Assembly: GCA_011799875.1 (NCBI GenBank)
Contig: CM022303.1
Coordinates: 729,016,340-729,080,339 of the forward strand
From: Thinopyrum elongatum
Taxonomy: Eukaryota > Streptophyta > Magnoliopsida > Poales > Poaceae
DNA: 64,000 nucleotides
Direction of reading: 5' to 3'
The notes beneath the pieces are model-generated. The model was not told where the DNA came from and searched no databases. It saw only the letters and a list, made by a program, of their open reading frames with translations. The translations under genes were made by a program, and so were the position numbers. Below are positions 9,691 through 22,050 of this stretch, one piece after another. How positions within the stretch are numbered: position 1 is the stretch's first letter; each line of letters starts with the position of its first letter.

Positions 9691-11400
9691 ATGTTGACCT
9701 CTGCATCTCAGAAAACATTACACAGAAATTACCTTTGTTAAGCTTGCCATTGTTCTTTCATCAGTCTAGTAAAGATAGTTGGAAAATAATTTTGTTCCCC
9801 AATCCAGGGCAGTCTCTCTTAAGGCTTACAGAGGATCTCCATTTTTGTCAGCATTAGTTTTGCTAATCTTTAGACTGTCTGTAGTTATTATTATTTTGTT
9901 TGCATTCATATCCGTGACAAAATAGTGCAATTTTGATCTGATCAGTCATCACTGGATCAGGACGATTGCTGTGACAAGAATTTAGTTGCTGCTGGGTTGC
10001 TTACATGTGAATCTTGCCTAACTAGTGACTGATTTGTCAGTGCCTAACTCTTATTGCCATTTTCCCAACTGCAGTCAGATCCATACTGTCAGTGGAGCTA
10101 ATTACTGCCAATTATAATGTGACTACAGTTTTGTTGATCAATCTGATTTGAACCAACGGATCAAATTGGCTCAAAGATGTGGATGAGCCAGCCGGTTTCT
10201 GCTACTGTAACTCCCACACAAAAAAAAAAAGGTTTTCAAGTTGTACTGTACCGACTTCTTGAGTATCCTTGTTAAATTGTGGTGTATCTATGAAGTCCCA
10301 CGCCATGTTATATACTTATTGACTTATTCATCATCCTATTTTTTTTCCTTGGTTGCAGTGAACCATACACACGTTCATTCTTCAGCCCACAACACTGGTG
10401 GCTCCTTGGTCGAAAGCCAGTGCGATGAGAAAACTCCAACCAGGCCAATCATTTTTACCTTCGCATGTATGGTTTGTACTATACTGTCCTCTAGCGTTTT
10501 GTTCATTCTGCATTTTCCCCTGCTAGAACGGTGGCAAGTGCTTAACTACGTTTTTTGTGTGGGTTCCTTCTCTTTGCCAGCATATATAAGATTGAGGGCA
10601 GTGGCGAAATGGTCAGCGTTTGCTTCACAACGACAGAGGATGCTGCTCGTCCGGCTTGCCCTAAGTGTTCCCGCTTACTGTTGGATACGAGCAGTGTTGA
10701 GACAAGGTGGAGGGAGATGGAGAAGAGGTGGACGAGTACCACCACATCCTGGGTGTAGAGGGAGGCGGCGATTGGTAGTTGCAAAAGGTGAAGGGGTAGG
10801 GGTGGCGGTGGAAGAGGAGTGCGTCGCAGGTGCAGGAGGAGAATGACGGCTTTCATATCATTAGGAACTAGTAGCATTTACTGCACACTGGCATGTTTTG
10901 TAAGGGGAACAGCAAGGGTAGAGTTTGTATTTCACAACAGAAACAGAGGAAGAAAGAAATGGGTCTGAGACTTCTCCTTCCAGCAACGGTGGAATGCGTT
11001 AGTAGAAGTTTGCTGCCGGTGTGGAATAGTAGTAGTAGACTAGTTTACTCGCTGCCCATGGAAAGACTTGAGTTGCTGTCAGAGAGGGATCCCTTCCTTG
11101 ATGAACAATCATTTTTTGGCTTTTTCTGTTGACGAATTTGGTCCTGAGACATGGCTAATCATCATCACTCCCCTCTTCTATGACAGATGCCCGAAAACCA
11201 TATGGAAACACGATAATACTGTAGGCTTTAGCAGATTCGGTTTTCTTGGATGCATGTAGGGGTTCTGTATTCATTCTGATTGAATTTCTTTTATTCCTTC
11301 CACACATGGATGTATCGAACATGGATGTAGATTCATTGGGTTGTTTGGATTACAGCATATTTATCATCTCCAATTACATATGAAACAAAACACTACTACT
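9690..11400. repeat. Copy C of a locally duplicated, gene-like but non-coding segment
   Basis: The segment aligns by eye with 23270-28010 once the Mutator-like insertion there is removed. Shared words include 'gcatctc(a/g)g(a/t)aaaac', 'aattacct(t/c)tgtta', 'ccaatccag(g/c)gcag', 'cttacatgtgaatcttgcc' against 'cgtacatgaggatcttgtc', and 'ctaactcttattgcc' against 'ctcactcttattgct'. The 3' portion (10890-11400) matches copies A and B. Introns and short exon-like pieces, such as one after 'ttggttgcag' at 10347-10356, suggest decayed copies of one host gene whose product I cannot name. Confidence 0.6.
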
Positions 11401-11464
11401 TTTCATTTGGATAGAGTAGATCACTCGAAACACCAGCACACATACTACTTTGCTATACATACCA

Positions 11465-11605
11465 CTCTAGGTTCAACTAAAACCCAGCAATGTGCACGCA
11501 AGTACCTCGCCCACTGTAGGTTCAACTAAAACCCAGCAATGTGCACACATACTACTTTGCTATACATACCACTGTAGGTTCAACTAAAACCCAGCAATGT
11601 GCACG
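11465..11605. repeat. Short tandem repeat, three copies
   Basis: The word TAGGTTCAACTAAAACCCAG followed by CAATGTGCAC occurs three times (about 11470, 11517 and 11575). The first and third copies share the longer flank 'catactactttgctatacatacc'. The array lies directly before the truncated Copia pol. Confidence 0.85.
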
Positions 11606-11627
11606 GAACTAAAACCCAACTAAATTC

Positions 11628-13877
11628 TACATGTGCCTGAAACTTCCAAAAATCTTGTCTCGGTTCATAGGTTTACTCGTGATAACCGTGTTCTCATTGA
11701 ATTTTCTCCTTACTTCTTTTTGGTTAAAGACTTGGACATGAGGAGAATACTTCTTAGGGGCAAGTGCGTGGGAGGTCTTTACCCACTCATATCTTCATCA
11801 TCATCGCTGAATAAACAAGCTTGTCGTCATCAAGGCATCTTCTTCAAAAGTGGCATAGTAGATTAGGTCATCCCTCATCAGCTATTGTTAAACTTATTCT
11901 TAGTAGAAATAAGCTTCCTCACACTCATGAGGCTAGCACTGAGTCAGTTTGTGATCCATGTCAGCAAGCTAAAAGTCATCAGCTACCATATCCTATCTCT
12001 ACCAGTATCTCCACTGCAGCCCTACAACTTGTATTCTCAGATGTTTGGGGGCCAGCTCCTATTTCAGTTGGTAGACATTCATATTATGTAAGCTTCATTG
12101 ATGATTATAGTAAATTTACTTGGATCTATCTCCTTAAAAAACAATCTGAAGTGTTTCAAGTTTTCAAGAATTTTCAAAATCTTGTTGAACGAAAACTAAA
12201 CAATAAGATCATTGCCATGCAAACTGACTGGGGTGGCGTATACAAGAAACTCAATTCTTTCTTTCAGCAACTTGGTATCTCACACCATGTTTCATGTCCT
12301 CATGCTCATCAACAGAATGGTTCTGCAGAAAGAAAACATCGCCATGTTGTTGAGGTAGGGCTAGCCCTACTAGCAAATGCATCCATGTCACTAAAATTTT
12401 GGGATGAAGCATTCTTGACTGCCACATATCTTATAAACTTGCTTCCTAGTAGAGTCATCAAGTTTGAAACTCCTATCACACGACTTTTTGGCATTACTCC
12501 TGATTACATATCACTTCGTGTATTTGGTTGTGCATGCTGGTCCAACCTTAGACCATACAATGCATGTAAACTTGCCTTCCGTTCAAAGCAATGTGCTTTT
12601 CTTGGATATAGTCCAATTCACAAATGGGTCAAATGTCTAGATATCTCCACTGGTAGGGTCTACATATCGCGTGATGTTGTTTTTGACGAGTCTGGTTTTT
12701 CCCTTTGCATCTCTTCATCCTAATGCCGGAGCCCTCCTTAAAAAGGAAATTCTTCTTCTTCTGTTTAATCTTCACGATTTCGATCATGGGGGCGACAATT
12801 GTACTGACCAAAATGATGATTCTACTAGTACTCGTACTGTGTCTATACCTATGCAGGCTCATGGAGAAGACACAGAAGAAAACAGTGAAGAAAATGATCA
12901 AAATTTCATTGAAAATGATTTTATATTTCATGAAGAGGAAGGAGACGGAATAGGCGCTGGACACGAGGAGGATCCCGCGTCACCTGGAACTCCTGTGCGC
13001 CTGGATCCCTTGGATCGCGTGCGAGTATCTGCGTGGGATCGCGCGCCTGGCAGAACTCAGTCCAGCCAGCGGGCGGGCGCCACGTCGTCAGCTGCAAGCG
13101 GCTGGCCAACAACCCACGCGCATGCATGCGCCAACTGCCGGCTCGGGATCGCCGCGATCCACGCGCGAGCGAAGAGAGGCCATGACAGCGACTGGCCTGG
13201 GATCCTCTTTGGCTACTGATTCAGGAATAGGGGCCACAGCTACAACGTCTGACTCCGGACCTGCTGCACAAAGCGGATCTGACGTTTCTCCAGGATCAGG
13301 ATCTTCTGTGGCTGAATCTGCATCGCCCCCTGCACAACAAATGACACTTCCTGTTCAACTAGTGATCTCGCGTGTTTCAACACGATTACAAAAAGGTATA
13401 AGAAATCCAAAAATCCGAACTGATGGAACTATACCATATGGCATGTTGTGTATTGCAGGGGAACCAACAAGGTTAGAAGGTACACTCAGATATCTGAGTT
13501 GGAAAAATGCAATGGTTGAAGAATACTCTACACTTATGAGAAACAGAACTTGGCATCTTGTACCTGAACAAAGAGGTAAAAATATCATTGATTGTAAATG
13601 GGTTTACAGAATAAAAAAAAGGGCAGATGGCTCAATTGGCAGATATAAGGCATGTCTAGTTGCAAAAGGTTTTAAGCAACGTTATGGTCTGGATTACGAA
13701 GATACCTTCAATCCTGTCGTCAAAGCTGCAACTATTAGGCTTGTGCTAGCTATTGTTGTGTCTAGGGGGTGGAGCTTGAGACAGCTAGATGTTCCGAATG
13801 CGTTTTTGCATGCTGTTCTGGAAGAGGAGGTTTACATGAGTTAACCACCTGGGTATGAGAATAAAAAAACACCCCAC
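11628..13877 (+). pseudogene. Ty1/Copia retrotransposon pol fragment (integrase and start of reverse transcriptase)
   Basis: Domains in order: GAG pre-integrase (ETSKNLVSVHRFTRDN, then WHSRLGHPSSAIVK); a zinc-binding CDPCQQAK; the integrase core with Asp in FSDVWGPAPIS, Asp in MQTDWGGVY and Glu in QNGSAERKHRHV; and the C-terminal CAFLGYSPIHKWVKCLD. After a Ser/Ala-rich linker the Copia RT begins ([20 protein letters not shown], then [19 protein letters not shown]). Frameshifts are present near 11840 and in the linker near 12720-13130, and a TAA at 13842 interrupts VYMS/PPGYE. Gag and protease are missing at the 5' side. The RT is cut at 13877 by an Angela-type LTR before its YVDD box. Non-functional. 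Confidence 0.9.
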
Positions 13878-15392
13878 TGAAGGAAATATGCCCTAGAGGC
13901 AATAATGAAGTTGTTATTTTATATTTCTTTATATCATGATAAATGTTTATTATTCATGCTAGAATTGTATTGATCGGAAACATAAATACATGTGTGAATA
14001 CATAGACAAACACTGTGTCCCTAGTGAGCCTCTACTTGACTAGCTCGTTGATCAAAGATGGTTAAGGTTTCATAACCATGGACATGAGTTGTCATTTGAT
14101 AACGTGATCACATCATTAGAAGAATGATGTGATGGACAAGACCCATCCGTTAGCTTAGCATAATGATCGTTCAGTTTTATTGCTATTGCTTTCTTCATGT
14201 CAAATACATATTCCTTCGACTATGAGATTATGCAACTCCCGGATACCGGAGGAATGCCTTGTGTGCTATCAAATGTCACAACGTAACTGGGTGATTATAA
14301 AGATGCTCTATAGGTATCTCCGAAGGTGTCTGTTGAGTTGGCATAGATCGAGATTAGGATTTGTCACTCCGAGTATCGGAGAGGTATCTCTGGGCCCTCT
14401 CGGTAATGCACATCATAAGAAGCCTTGCAAGCAAAGTGACTAATGAGTTAGTTGCGGGATGATGCATTACGGAACGAGTAAAGAGCCTTGCCGGTAACGA
14501 GATTGAACTAGGTATGAAGATACCGACGATCGAATCTTGGGCAAGTAACATACCGATGGACAAAGGGAACAAAGGGAATTACATATGTTGTCATAACGGT
14601 TCGACCGATAAAGATCTTCGTAGAATATGTAGGAGCCAATATGAGCATCCAGGTTCCGCTATGGGTTATTGTCCGGAGAGGTGTCTCGGTCATGTCTACA
14701 TAGTTCTCAAACCCGTAGGGTCCGCACGCTTAACGTTCGATGACGATTTTGTATTATATGAGTTATGTGATTTGGTCACCGAATATTGTTCGGAGTCCCG
14801 GATGAGATCACGGACATGACGAGGAGTCTCGAAATGGTCGAGAGGTAAAGATTGATATATAGCACGATGGTATTCGAACATCGAAAGTGTTCTGGAGGGT
14901 ACCGGATACTTATCAGGTCACCGGAAAGGAGTTTCAGGCACCCCGGCAAAGATATGGGCCTTAAGGGCCAAGTGAGGGAACACATCAGCCCTAGTGCACC
15001 CCTATAGAGGTCAGCCCTATGAGGAGGAGAAGGAAAGAGGGGAGGGCAAGGAAAGTGTGGATTAGGATTCCTACTTCCTTCCCTCTCCCCCCCTCTTTCC
15101 TTCCCCTTCGGTTATATATGGCAGGGGGGGCGCGCGGCTTGGGAGGGATTCCAAGTAGGATTCCTCCTACTTGGGCGTCTCCTACGGCTGCTCCTCCCTC
15201 CCTCCCACCTATATATATGAGGAGGGGGGCGCCTAGCACACACCAGACAATTTCCTAGCCGTGTGCGGCGCCCCCTCCATAGTTTACACCCCCGGTCATA
15301 TTTTCGCGGTGCTTAGGCGAAGCCCTGCTAAGGTCACTTCACCATCACCGTCACCACGCCGTCGTGCTGACGGAACTCATCTACTACCTCGA
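13878..15392 (+). repeat. Angela/BARE-type Copia LTR, 3'-truncated
   Basis: The LTR starts TGAAGGAAATATGCCCTAGA and follows the same course as the LTRs at 32185-33935 and 36355-38064: 'tacatgtgtgaatacatagac', 'cgtaactgggtgattataaag', 'atctctgggccctctcggtaa', and a late leader 'gccgtgtgcggcgccccc'. It stops at 'ctactacctcga' where a Gypsy LTR begins, so about 240 bp of its 3' end is missing. It interrupts the Copia pol pseudogene. Confidence 0.88.
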
Positions 15393-16150
15393 TGTCGGTG
15401 TCAAATCCGGCATATCTCGTAGTAGGGGTCCTAAGCTAGGCGTCTTGGAGCGATGGTAACACGGACACAGGATTTTACCCAGGTTCGGGCTCTCTCGAAG
15501 AGATAATACCCGACATCCTGCTTTTGATTGTATTGATATGGGTGTAGTACAGGGTACATTTATCTACCACGAGATTGTTCTAATGAATATCCGTTTTTCT
15601 ATTGACTAGCCTGGCCTCGGTTTATATAGTGCACCAGAGGCCTAGGGTTTAGGAGAGTCCTCGTCTTGTGCGCACAGTCTTGTGGAAACCTCCTTGTATG
15701 CGGCATGGGCTGCCCAAAGTGGCCCATGAATGAGCCGCCATGGGGGTCCTCGGCTCGATCCATCTGGTCGGGAGACGACGTGGTGAGTACCCCCTACTCC
15801 AGGACACCGTCAGTAGCCCCCTGAACTGGTCTTCAAGTTGGGGACGCTCCTCGGTTCTTCCGAACTGTTCTTCATCTTCGGACGCCGGTCTTGAAAACTG
15901 GTTCAACAAATCCTTTCCATCTTTGATTGAGGATCGCCGAGCTGAATCCGAAGAGTGCACACACCGGGCATCCGAGGAGACCTTTAAGTTTTCGGCCTTT
16001 ATCAATGCCTTGTAATTTTTTACGCCACACCTCGGGTTTGAAATTATTCCCGTGCGACGGTGTCCTCTTGTGTCTGAGCTCCAACGCTGTACTGCATCCG
16101 AGCTCCAACGCCGGACTATATCCGAGCTCCAATGCTGGTACATGTAGTAG
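15393..16150 (+). mobile_element. Gypsy LTR and leader fragment (plus strand)
   Basis: The fragment begins TGTCGGTGTCAAATCCGGC and contains 'acccaggttcgggctctctc', typical of a large Triticeae Gypsy family. The LTR probably ends near 15813 ('aggacaccgtca'), followed by leader 'gtagccccctgaactggtct'. A small repeat of 'ccgagctccaa' (three copies, 16075-16135) is near its end. The inner element is lost. It truncates the Angela-type LTR on its left. Confidence 0.7.
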
Positions 16151-16843
16151 AGTGTTCTGTGCGATTGAGATGATCAATTGACTGATTTGGCATTCACCTA
16201 CCTAGATGCAACGAAGGAAGGAAATGCATGCGGAGGAGGACAGAGGCTGAGCTACAGGCACAAATTGGTTCAGAATAGTCAGTGATCCAACACCTTGGTT
16301 CAGACTTTCAAGCCAGATCATACATCAACAATACGAATTGGCCTTATTATAATTTTATAGACACATGAAGCATTTTATAGAAGAAGAGAGATGCATTGGA
16401 TATCATGGTGATTGACAAGTGTCCCAAAACTGCTCGTTGCCTGCATAGGTTGTCCGAGCCTGGAGGTAAATCGGCCAAAGTGCCACTACATTAGAATTCG
16501 TTCTAGTGACCAGGTAATCGAGCCAAGTGCCAACTGGATTTTTTTTTTTTACATTTGAGGAATGGATTTGGTATTTTGTGAGAGTAGAAGATCAACTCTT
16601 TTTTTTTTTTGAGATTTGAGTAGAAAATCAACTGATGGGCCATGTTTCGTGATGGCCTCTTCCTGAGCCGAACGAACTGTGCCTAGTCGGCAGGGCCCAA
16701 TGCTGTCGTACGAGCGAAGGATAGCCACTTCGATTCACCCCGTCTCCGGTGCGTCCGCGTCCGCCTCAAACCCCCGGTAGAACGACGCCTCCAACCCTAG
16801 TAGATCGACGCCCCACATCGACGAACGCCAGCGCCAGCGAGCA
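16151..16843. promoter_or_regulatory. Upstream region of the intact F-box gene
   Basis: About 690 bp lie between the Gypsy fragment and the start codon. Poly-T runs occur near 16542-16551 and 16599-16610. From about 16700 the composition becomes GC-rich, as is usual at grass 5' UTRs. No unambiguous TATA box was seen close to the start, so the promoter cannot be pinned down. Because the Gypsy fragment lies within 0.7 kb, it may influence expression (inference). Confidence 0.4.
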
Positions 16844-17986
16844 ATGATGCGCCGCTGCGGCACCTCTCCCCTTGAAAACGACGACATGCTCACGGAGATC
16901 TTCCTCCGCCTCCCGCCCCAGCCGTCCTCCCTCCCGCGTGCCTCCGCCGTCTGCAAGCGTTGGCGAGACCTCCTCATTGACCCCGGATTCTTTCGGCGCT
17001 TCTGCACGCACCACCGGGAGCCTCCCCTCCTCGGCGTTTTCAAGCGTGATGATCAGCTCGAGTTCACTCCTGTCCCGGCCGCTCCAGATCGCATCCCTCC
17101 AGCGAGACTTGACCTGCCAAACTGCGACTTGTGGATCCGACTGCTGGGGTGCCGCCACGGACGCATCCTCATCTTGAACCGGGTCCGCACAGAGGTCCTC
17201 GTGTGTGACCCCATCTCCGGCGGTCAGCACCATGTGCCGGTTCCGCCAGAGTTCAACTCGGGCTATATCAATGGGGCGGTGCCCTGCGCTGCGCGTGACC
17301 AGGGCCACGTGCATGGCAATTGCTACTCCACACCATTTAAGGTGGTATTGCTGCTTATGCGCGGTAACCATGGTCGACCACTCGCCTCTGTTTATTCCTC
17401 CGAGACCGACACATGGGGCCGTCTCATCTCAGCAAAGGTTCCATATCGACATTGTTATGGCACTTGTATTAGCACCCTTGTTGGTAATGTCCTTTACTGG
17501 TCGTATCCATACACGAAGGAGGGTATACTTGGGTTTGATTTGCAACGGCAGAACTTTGATGTGCTCGAGGCGCCTTGCGGTATGTATCGTTGCCGCAGTC
17601 ATCAGATCATCCAGGCAAATGATGGCATGGTTGGTCTCGCGATGCTGTCTTACAATGGTCAGAGCATTCAAATGTGGGAGAGGAAGGTCAATTGCCATGG
17701 TGTTGCCTCCTGGGTGCAGTGGAAGACCATTGAAATGCATAAAATTCTTGGCCTCCCTCGGCAGGTTGAAGGAGAGAAGACATCAGTGGAATATATACGA
17801 GGATATGTTGAGGAGACAGACATGATATTTTTATATGTGAAAGGCAGTGTCTATGTGGTTCAGCTTAAGTCGATGCAATCTAGGAAGCTCTGTGAAGCCT
17901 CCAATACACCTTCTTACTATCATTCTTTCAGGTGTTTCTATGCGCCAGGTGATTATTCATCGCTAGTCCTCATATTGTTGGAGTAA
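16844..17986 (+). CDS. F-box domain protein, single exon, intact
   Basis: The open frame of 380 codons runs from ATG 16844 to TAA 17984. Residues about 9-50 form an F-box: LENDDMLTEIFLRLPPQPSS, then LPRASAVCKRWRDLLIDPGFFRRF, with the conserved Leu/Pro start and the CKRW...D...F end. The remaining roughly 330 residues look like a beta-propeller-like F-box-associated region. It has repeated strand-type blocks such as VLVCDPISGGQHHVPVPPEF, SSETDTWGRLISAKVPYR and VGNVLYWSYPYTKEGILGFD. F-box proteins bind SKP1 by the F-box and present substrates to an SCF ubiquitin ligase; the substrate here is unknown. The start is taken at the first of two adjacent ATGs; the second (16847) cannot be excluded. 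GC content is high in the first 500 bp and falls towards the 3' end, a common grass gradient. It is the only complete gene in the window. Confidence 0.9.
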   Translation: MMRRCGTSPLENDDMLTEIFLRLPPQPSSLPRASAVCKRWRDLLIDPGFFRRFCTHHREPPLLGVFKRDDQLEFTPVPAAPDRIPPARLDLPNCDLWIRLLGCRHGRILILNRVRTEVLVCDPISGGQHHVPVPPEFNSGYINGAVPCAARDQGHVHGNCYSTPFKVVLLLMRGNHGRPLASVYSSETDTWGRLISAKVPYRHCYGTCISTLVGNVLYWSYPYTKEGILGFDLQRQNFDVLEAPCGMYRCRSHQIIQANDGMVGLAMLSYNGQSIQMWERKVNCHGVASWVQWKTIEMHKILGLPRQVEGEKTSVEYIRGYVEETDMIFLYVKGSVYVVQLKSMQSRKLCEASNTPSYYHSFRCFYAPGDYSSLVLILLE

Positions 17987-20130
17987 CCCAGTTATGTTAT
18001 GTTTTATTCCTGGATGCTTGAATACCTTTGCTAGATATGTGATTAGTCATACAGTTTAGTATATGTTCTCATTTAATGTAGCTAGATAGACAAGCGTAAG
18101 TCATCACCACTTTTTTTATAGGAATGTCATCACCACTAGATTGTTGCTTTGCTAGATTGAAAAGCTTATAGCCTCCTTTTTCTTTGCATGTGTTTCATTC
18201 AATGCGGTTATCTCCATCCTTTGGAAATAACAAATAAAATATCAAATGTGAAATAGCTAACTCGCACATACTTTTAATGATACTATTCGGAAATTAATTA
18301 ATCCCTTGGTGATTGTGTTAGATTACTTGGAAAGAAACAAAGCTGATCAATAAACCTATTAACAATGTGCTGATATTGTGTATTGGTTGGCTCTGATGTA
18401 ACTATTGCGTAGTTTGTTTATTCATATCATCAGATGGCAAGTCATGACTTGGACATTAAATTTATTTGCTCCACTCCACTAATATATGCTTGATGATAGT
18501 GGAAAAACATGATACGCTTAAACCCAGCTCAGCTGTATGCATGCATAGTCACATACAGTATCTCATCCAGTTTAAATCATGCAGGTGCGAGGGGAGACCA
18601 AAATCATGCATAGTCACATGCATAGTCACTAACCGGCGCTGTTGATAGGTCTTCATCCTGCTGCTCAGCTTGGTTACATTACAATTGCATGCGTCATGCA
18701 GTGCAGGCCCTTGATGGTAATGGAGCCAACCAAAGGCTCTAATATGTGTTGTCCTATATCAGGCAAAGACGAGTACTCGTGTATAATATATCGTTGGCAG
18801 TAATGAGCTTTTGTGACAGAGAAAACAATGAATAGTGTAGCTGCATGGAGTGCCTACGGAGTTTTTTTTTTTTGCATGTGGTAAGGTGAAGAATATGTAA
18901 ACATAATGTCAATGAGTGCCTACGGAGGGTTGTTTGGGCATGATTGATTGATTCAGTTCTAGCAGCTGCTAGGATATACTATAGTGATGGTAATTAATGT
19001 GTTGATTGATTCTGCACCACGGTACCCGGGGAAGAGAAGAGCAGAGCAGAGAACGGAGTGGGGAGATGATAAACTAATAACTGGTTTTGGCGAACATGAA
19101 AGCAAGCAAGGAAGGGAATCCAAAGTAGAGTTGTAGCAGTTTTGGGCGTTAGGCGCATGCATGTATTATGGAGGTGTTTATAAATCCTTGAGTCTCTGCC
19201 AGCAACCTCCTTGAGAATAGACTCTTTGGCCTCCATGAGTAGAGCAGAGTTTGCTGTTATGGTAGGTGTTTGGGCTTAATTCAGATTCAGATTCAGTTGT
19301 AGCAGATGGCCTGGTGACAACATGAATTGAGAAGAGCAGAGTTGGAGAGATGACAGTGGTACATTATCGTACAAAACTTATAAGCACAAATTTTCCTTAG
19401 AACTACCTCTTTTTCTTTTCGCTGATACATACCACAAAATTCGTTTTTGGTTTCAGAAAACACAAATGACTATCTTGAGTAGTTTATAAGAGTGATTATG
19501 ACAGGTCGTGTCCACTCGTCATGTCTGATGTGGCATAAAGTCAACACTGTTAGATTGGTCCGTTAGGTTGGACGTTATGACAGGAGAGGCCCACATGCCA
19601 GTATCAATAAAATTACATGTAAATATTATCCTCCAATTTCCCAGTTCTTTTCCAAATTCACAAACAAGTCATCATTGTACTTAACAACCCTGCCAATGTT
19701 TTTATAAAGCAATTGGGTCCCTGCAAAGATTTCTAAAAGCAATCTGGTCATGTAAATAATATTTTATTAACAATCGGGCCCCTGCCAAATAAATAAAAAA
19801 CAATTGGTTCCTTGCCGGCCATCCTACAGTCGTGGAGCACACCGGCGCTTGGCCAGCCCCAGGTGAGCTCGTTGTCCGAGTCGTCAAAGCTCCATCCCGC
19901 TGTATGGTTAGCTTCCTACCAACCCTCCTCCCGGTCGCACAGCGTGGCTCCGGCTAAAGCCTCGCGAGCAGCCATGGCCGCGGCTTGCCTCGGTCGTGGA
20001 CGCACATGCGCACCGGCCAGTGGTGGAGCCTCGGGCGTGCGAGGGTGTTGAGGGTGGCAAAGATAATCAGGGATTCAGTTGAAAGCAAAGAAAAATGTTG
20101 ATTAATCTAACAATACGTCAGTCCTGCAAC
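17987..20130. other. Intergenic, no gene recognised
   Basis: The 3' flank of the F-box gene is AT-rich. Possible polyadenylation signals (aataaa at 18228-18233) lie 250 bp after the stop. Further on are 'tgcatagtcac' repeats (18540-18630) and a GC-rich patch at 19810-20060. No transposon termini or convincing coding frames were seen. Confidence 0.6.
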
Positions 20131-21130
20131 CAGGGCCGTCTCCAGAAATTCGGGGCCCCGGGACGAAAATCAAAATTGGGCCCAAAACTTCAAAAAGAGT
20201 CATACTATAACAGAAGAACTAATATAGCTCATTCATACTCTCTATTTATTACACAAATCCAGTCTGATTTATTTTGCATAATATTTAGACATATATCAAA
20301 TACTAATGCTAAAAAATAATAAAGGGATACTAAAGCTATAAGCTAACCTCATGTTCTGCCGAGAGTCAACATTCGTCTAGTATTCCTTGAAATGAAATCT
20401 TCAATCATATCTTCATACTTAATCTTTTCCAGGACATCATTTTCAACTGCTATTGTCGCCAACCCAGTGAGTGTTTCTTGTGTCATAGTAGAACCCAAGT
20501 AGGACTTCAACAACTTGAGTTTAGAAAAGGTCCTTTCCGTAGATGCAACTGTCACAGGAATGGTCAACAAAATTCTGTATTCAATAACAACATTAGGATA
20601 GATTAAGGAGCGCTTCTTCAAATAATTCAGAATATCAAGAGGGCCCATAGATTTGTGAAGTGAATCCTGGACGAAAATTAGCTCGCAACACAATTCAGCT
20701 CCATCAATATCTGTGTGCTCTCAACTCTTAAGTGCCTCTTCAAGATTAATGCAAGCAGCCATCAAACTCTTGTCATCAATTGATAGCAACCTATCTGAAG
20801 TAAACGAGAAACCAAATGTCTTTTCGTACCCTGATATCGTTCAAATCTAATGTTAAGGGAAGTTATGGCTTGATCAACAACACGAAGAAAATACTTGACC
20901 CTAAATGACTCCTCTAGAGATTGTGAATCAATAAATGCATCATCTGCGCCCTCATCAAATTGTCTTTTCCTTTTGATTTTACTCTTAGTGAGGAACTCTG
21001 GATGAATATCCATCTCCATTGCAATTTTTTTTGCACTTTCCAATGCTTTTGAAAAGCCTGTTTTTTCTATACTTAGTGAAAAAGGAAATCAAACCATTCA
21101 CAGACTCAATTGCAACATCAATAAGCATAT
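20131..21130 (-). pseudogene. hAT-family transposase remnant, 3' end of element present
   Basis: On the minus strand, pieces in three frames read as the C-terminus of a plant hAT transposase: IDVAIESVNGLISFFTKYRK, ESAKKIAMEMDIHPEFLTKS, then EYRILLTIPVTVASTERTFS and KLKLLKSYLGSTMTQETLTG (the hAT dimerisation domain), finishing FISRNTRRML. Frameshifts lie near 20760 and 21040. At 20131 the sequence CAGGGCCGTCTCCAGAAATT is a typical hAT terminal inverted repeat. The opposite terminus and the catalytic N-terminal half are absent, so the element is 5'-truncated and dead. Confidence 0.82.
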
Positions 21131-21697
21131 CCATTGAAGTGGAAGCGGTGTGCGCGGAGTTCCGTGAGTCATGTCTATGTCCTCGTGGAGCGTCTTGGTT
21201 GCGGCCAGTGCGGATTTGGTGTGATGCCGAAGGCGGACGGTGGTAGGTGAAGCCATCGTAAAGCGAGGAGGTGTGCGAGCAGTGGAGAGTGGATCTATTG
21301 CGAGCAAGTACAAGGAGTATGGTGCAAACCGAGCGCAATGTAGCGGCCAAGCAATGGCGGTGGCACAACATGACAGAGTAAGGAGGCGCCGCATGTTTCC
21401 AGACGGGTCATACCTAGTGTATGGATATGGCAGTTAAAGATCAAGCTTGGCGTGTAGTGGGACAGTGACCAGTTAAGTTGTACGATGTGAAGATTGATGG
21501 TGCGTCCGATCTTGCACGTTGCACGCGTAGATGAGACAGTGTGGGCTGGTAGTCCGGATCATGCTTCGGAGTTTGGATCGACAAGTCGTAGATCAACAAT
21601 GAGTCAAGACCAGAAGGAGCACAAGGAGATGACATGTAAAGATTAGGGAGAGATTGTTTGCATAATCTTCAAAAGTGTCAAGTCCAAGTAGTATTTG
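21131..21697. other. No gene recognised
   Basis: GC-moderate sequence lies between the hAT relic and a candidate LTR. Weak resemblance to retrotransposon internal sequence cannot be confirmed by eye. Confidence 0.4.
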
Positions 21698-22050
21698 TGT
21701 TAGAAAAGGAAGTACTAGAGGTGTTATGTTAGGTCTACATGGTGATCAGCGTGGCCGTGTAATTGGGTGAGATACACTACGTGAGAGTCCTAGTATTAGT
21801 TGGATTAGGCAAACTAGTTCGTGTACTAGTAGGAGTCTGGTTTAAGACTTGTGCGTCTCCACGAGTTTAGGCTGAGTCCTAGTCGGCTCTTGTTTGGGTT
21901 TGCTCCGGTCGAGCGTGTATATATACACACGACCTGGGCTGGAAGATTGTACCATGGAGAACACAGAAAAAGGAAATAAAGAGATAAGAAAGGCAGGACA
22001 GGTGCCTTTGGCTGTGCGTGCATGTTCGTCCTGTAGGCAAAGTTCCAACA
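21698..22050. repeat. Candidate solo or terminal LTR (353 bp)
   Basis: The segment starts TGTTAGAAAAGG and ends GTTCCAACA, giving the TG...CA ends and short inverted repeat of LTRs. It contains a TATA-like 'gtatatatacacac' at about 21918. The 5-bp flanks (ATTTG and GACAC) do not match, so it is either one LTR of a rearranged element or a false call. It marks the exact break of the DUF295 pseudogene, whose reading starts at 22051. Confidence 0.5.

Noticed and set aside
12671..13219. Separate 182-codon gene between integrase and RT
   Set aside because: It is a shifted frame of the Copia linker; the preceding and following domains belong to one polyprotein.
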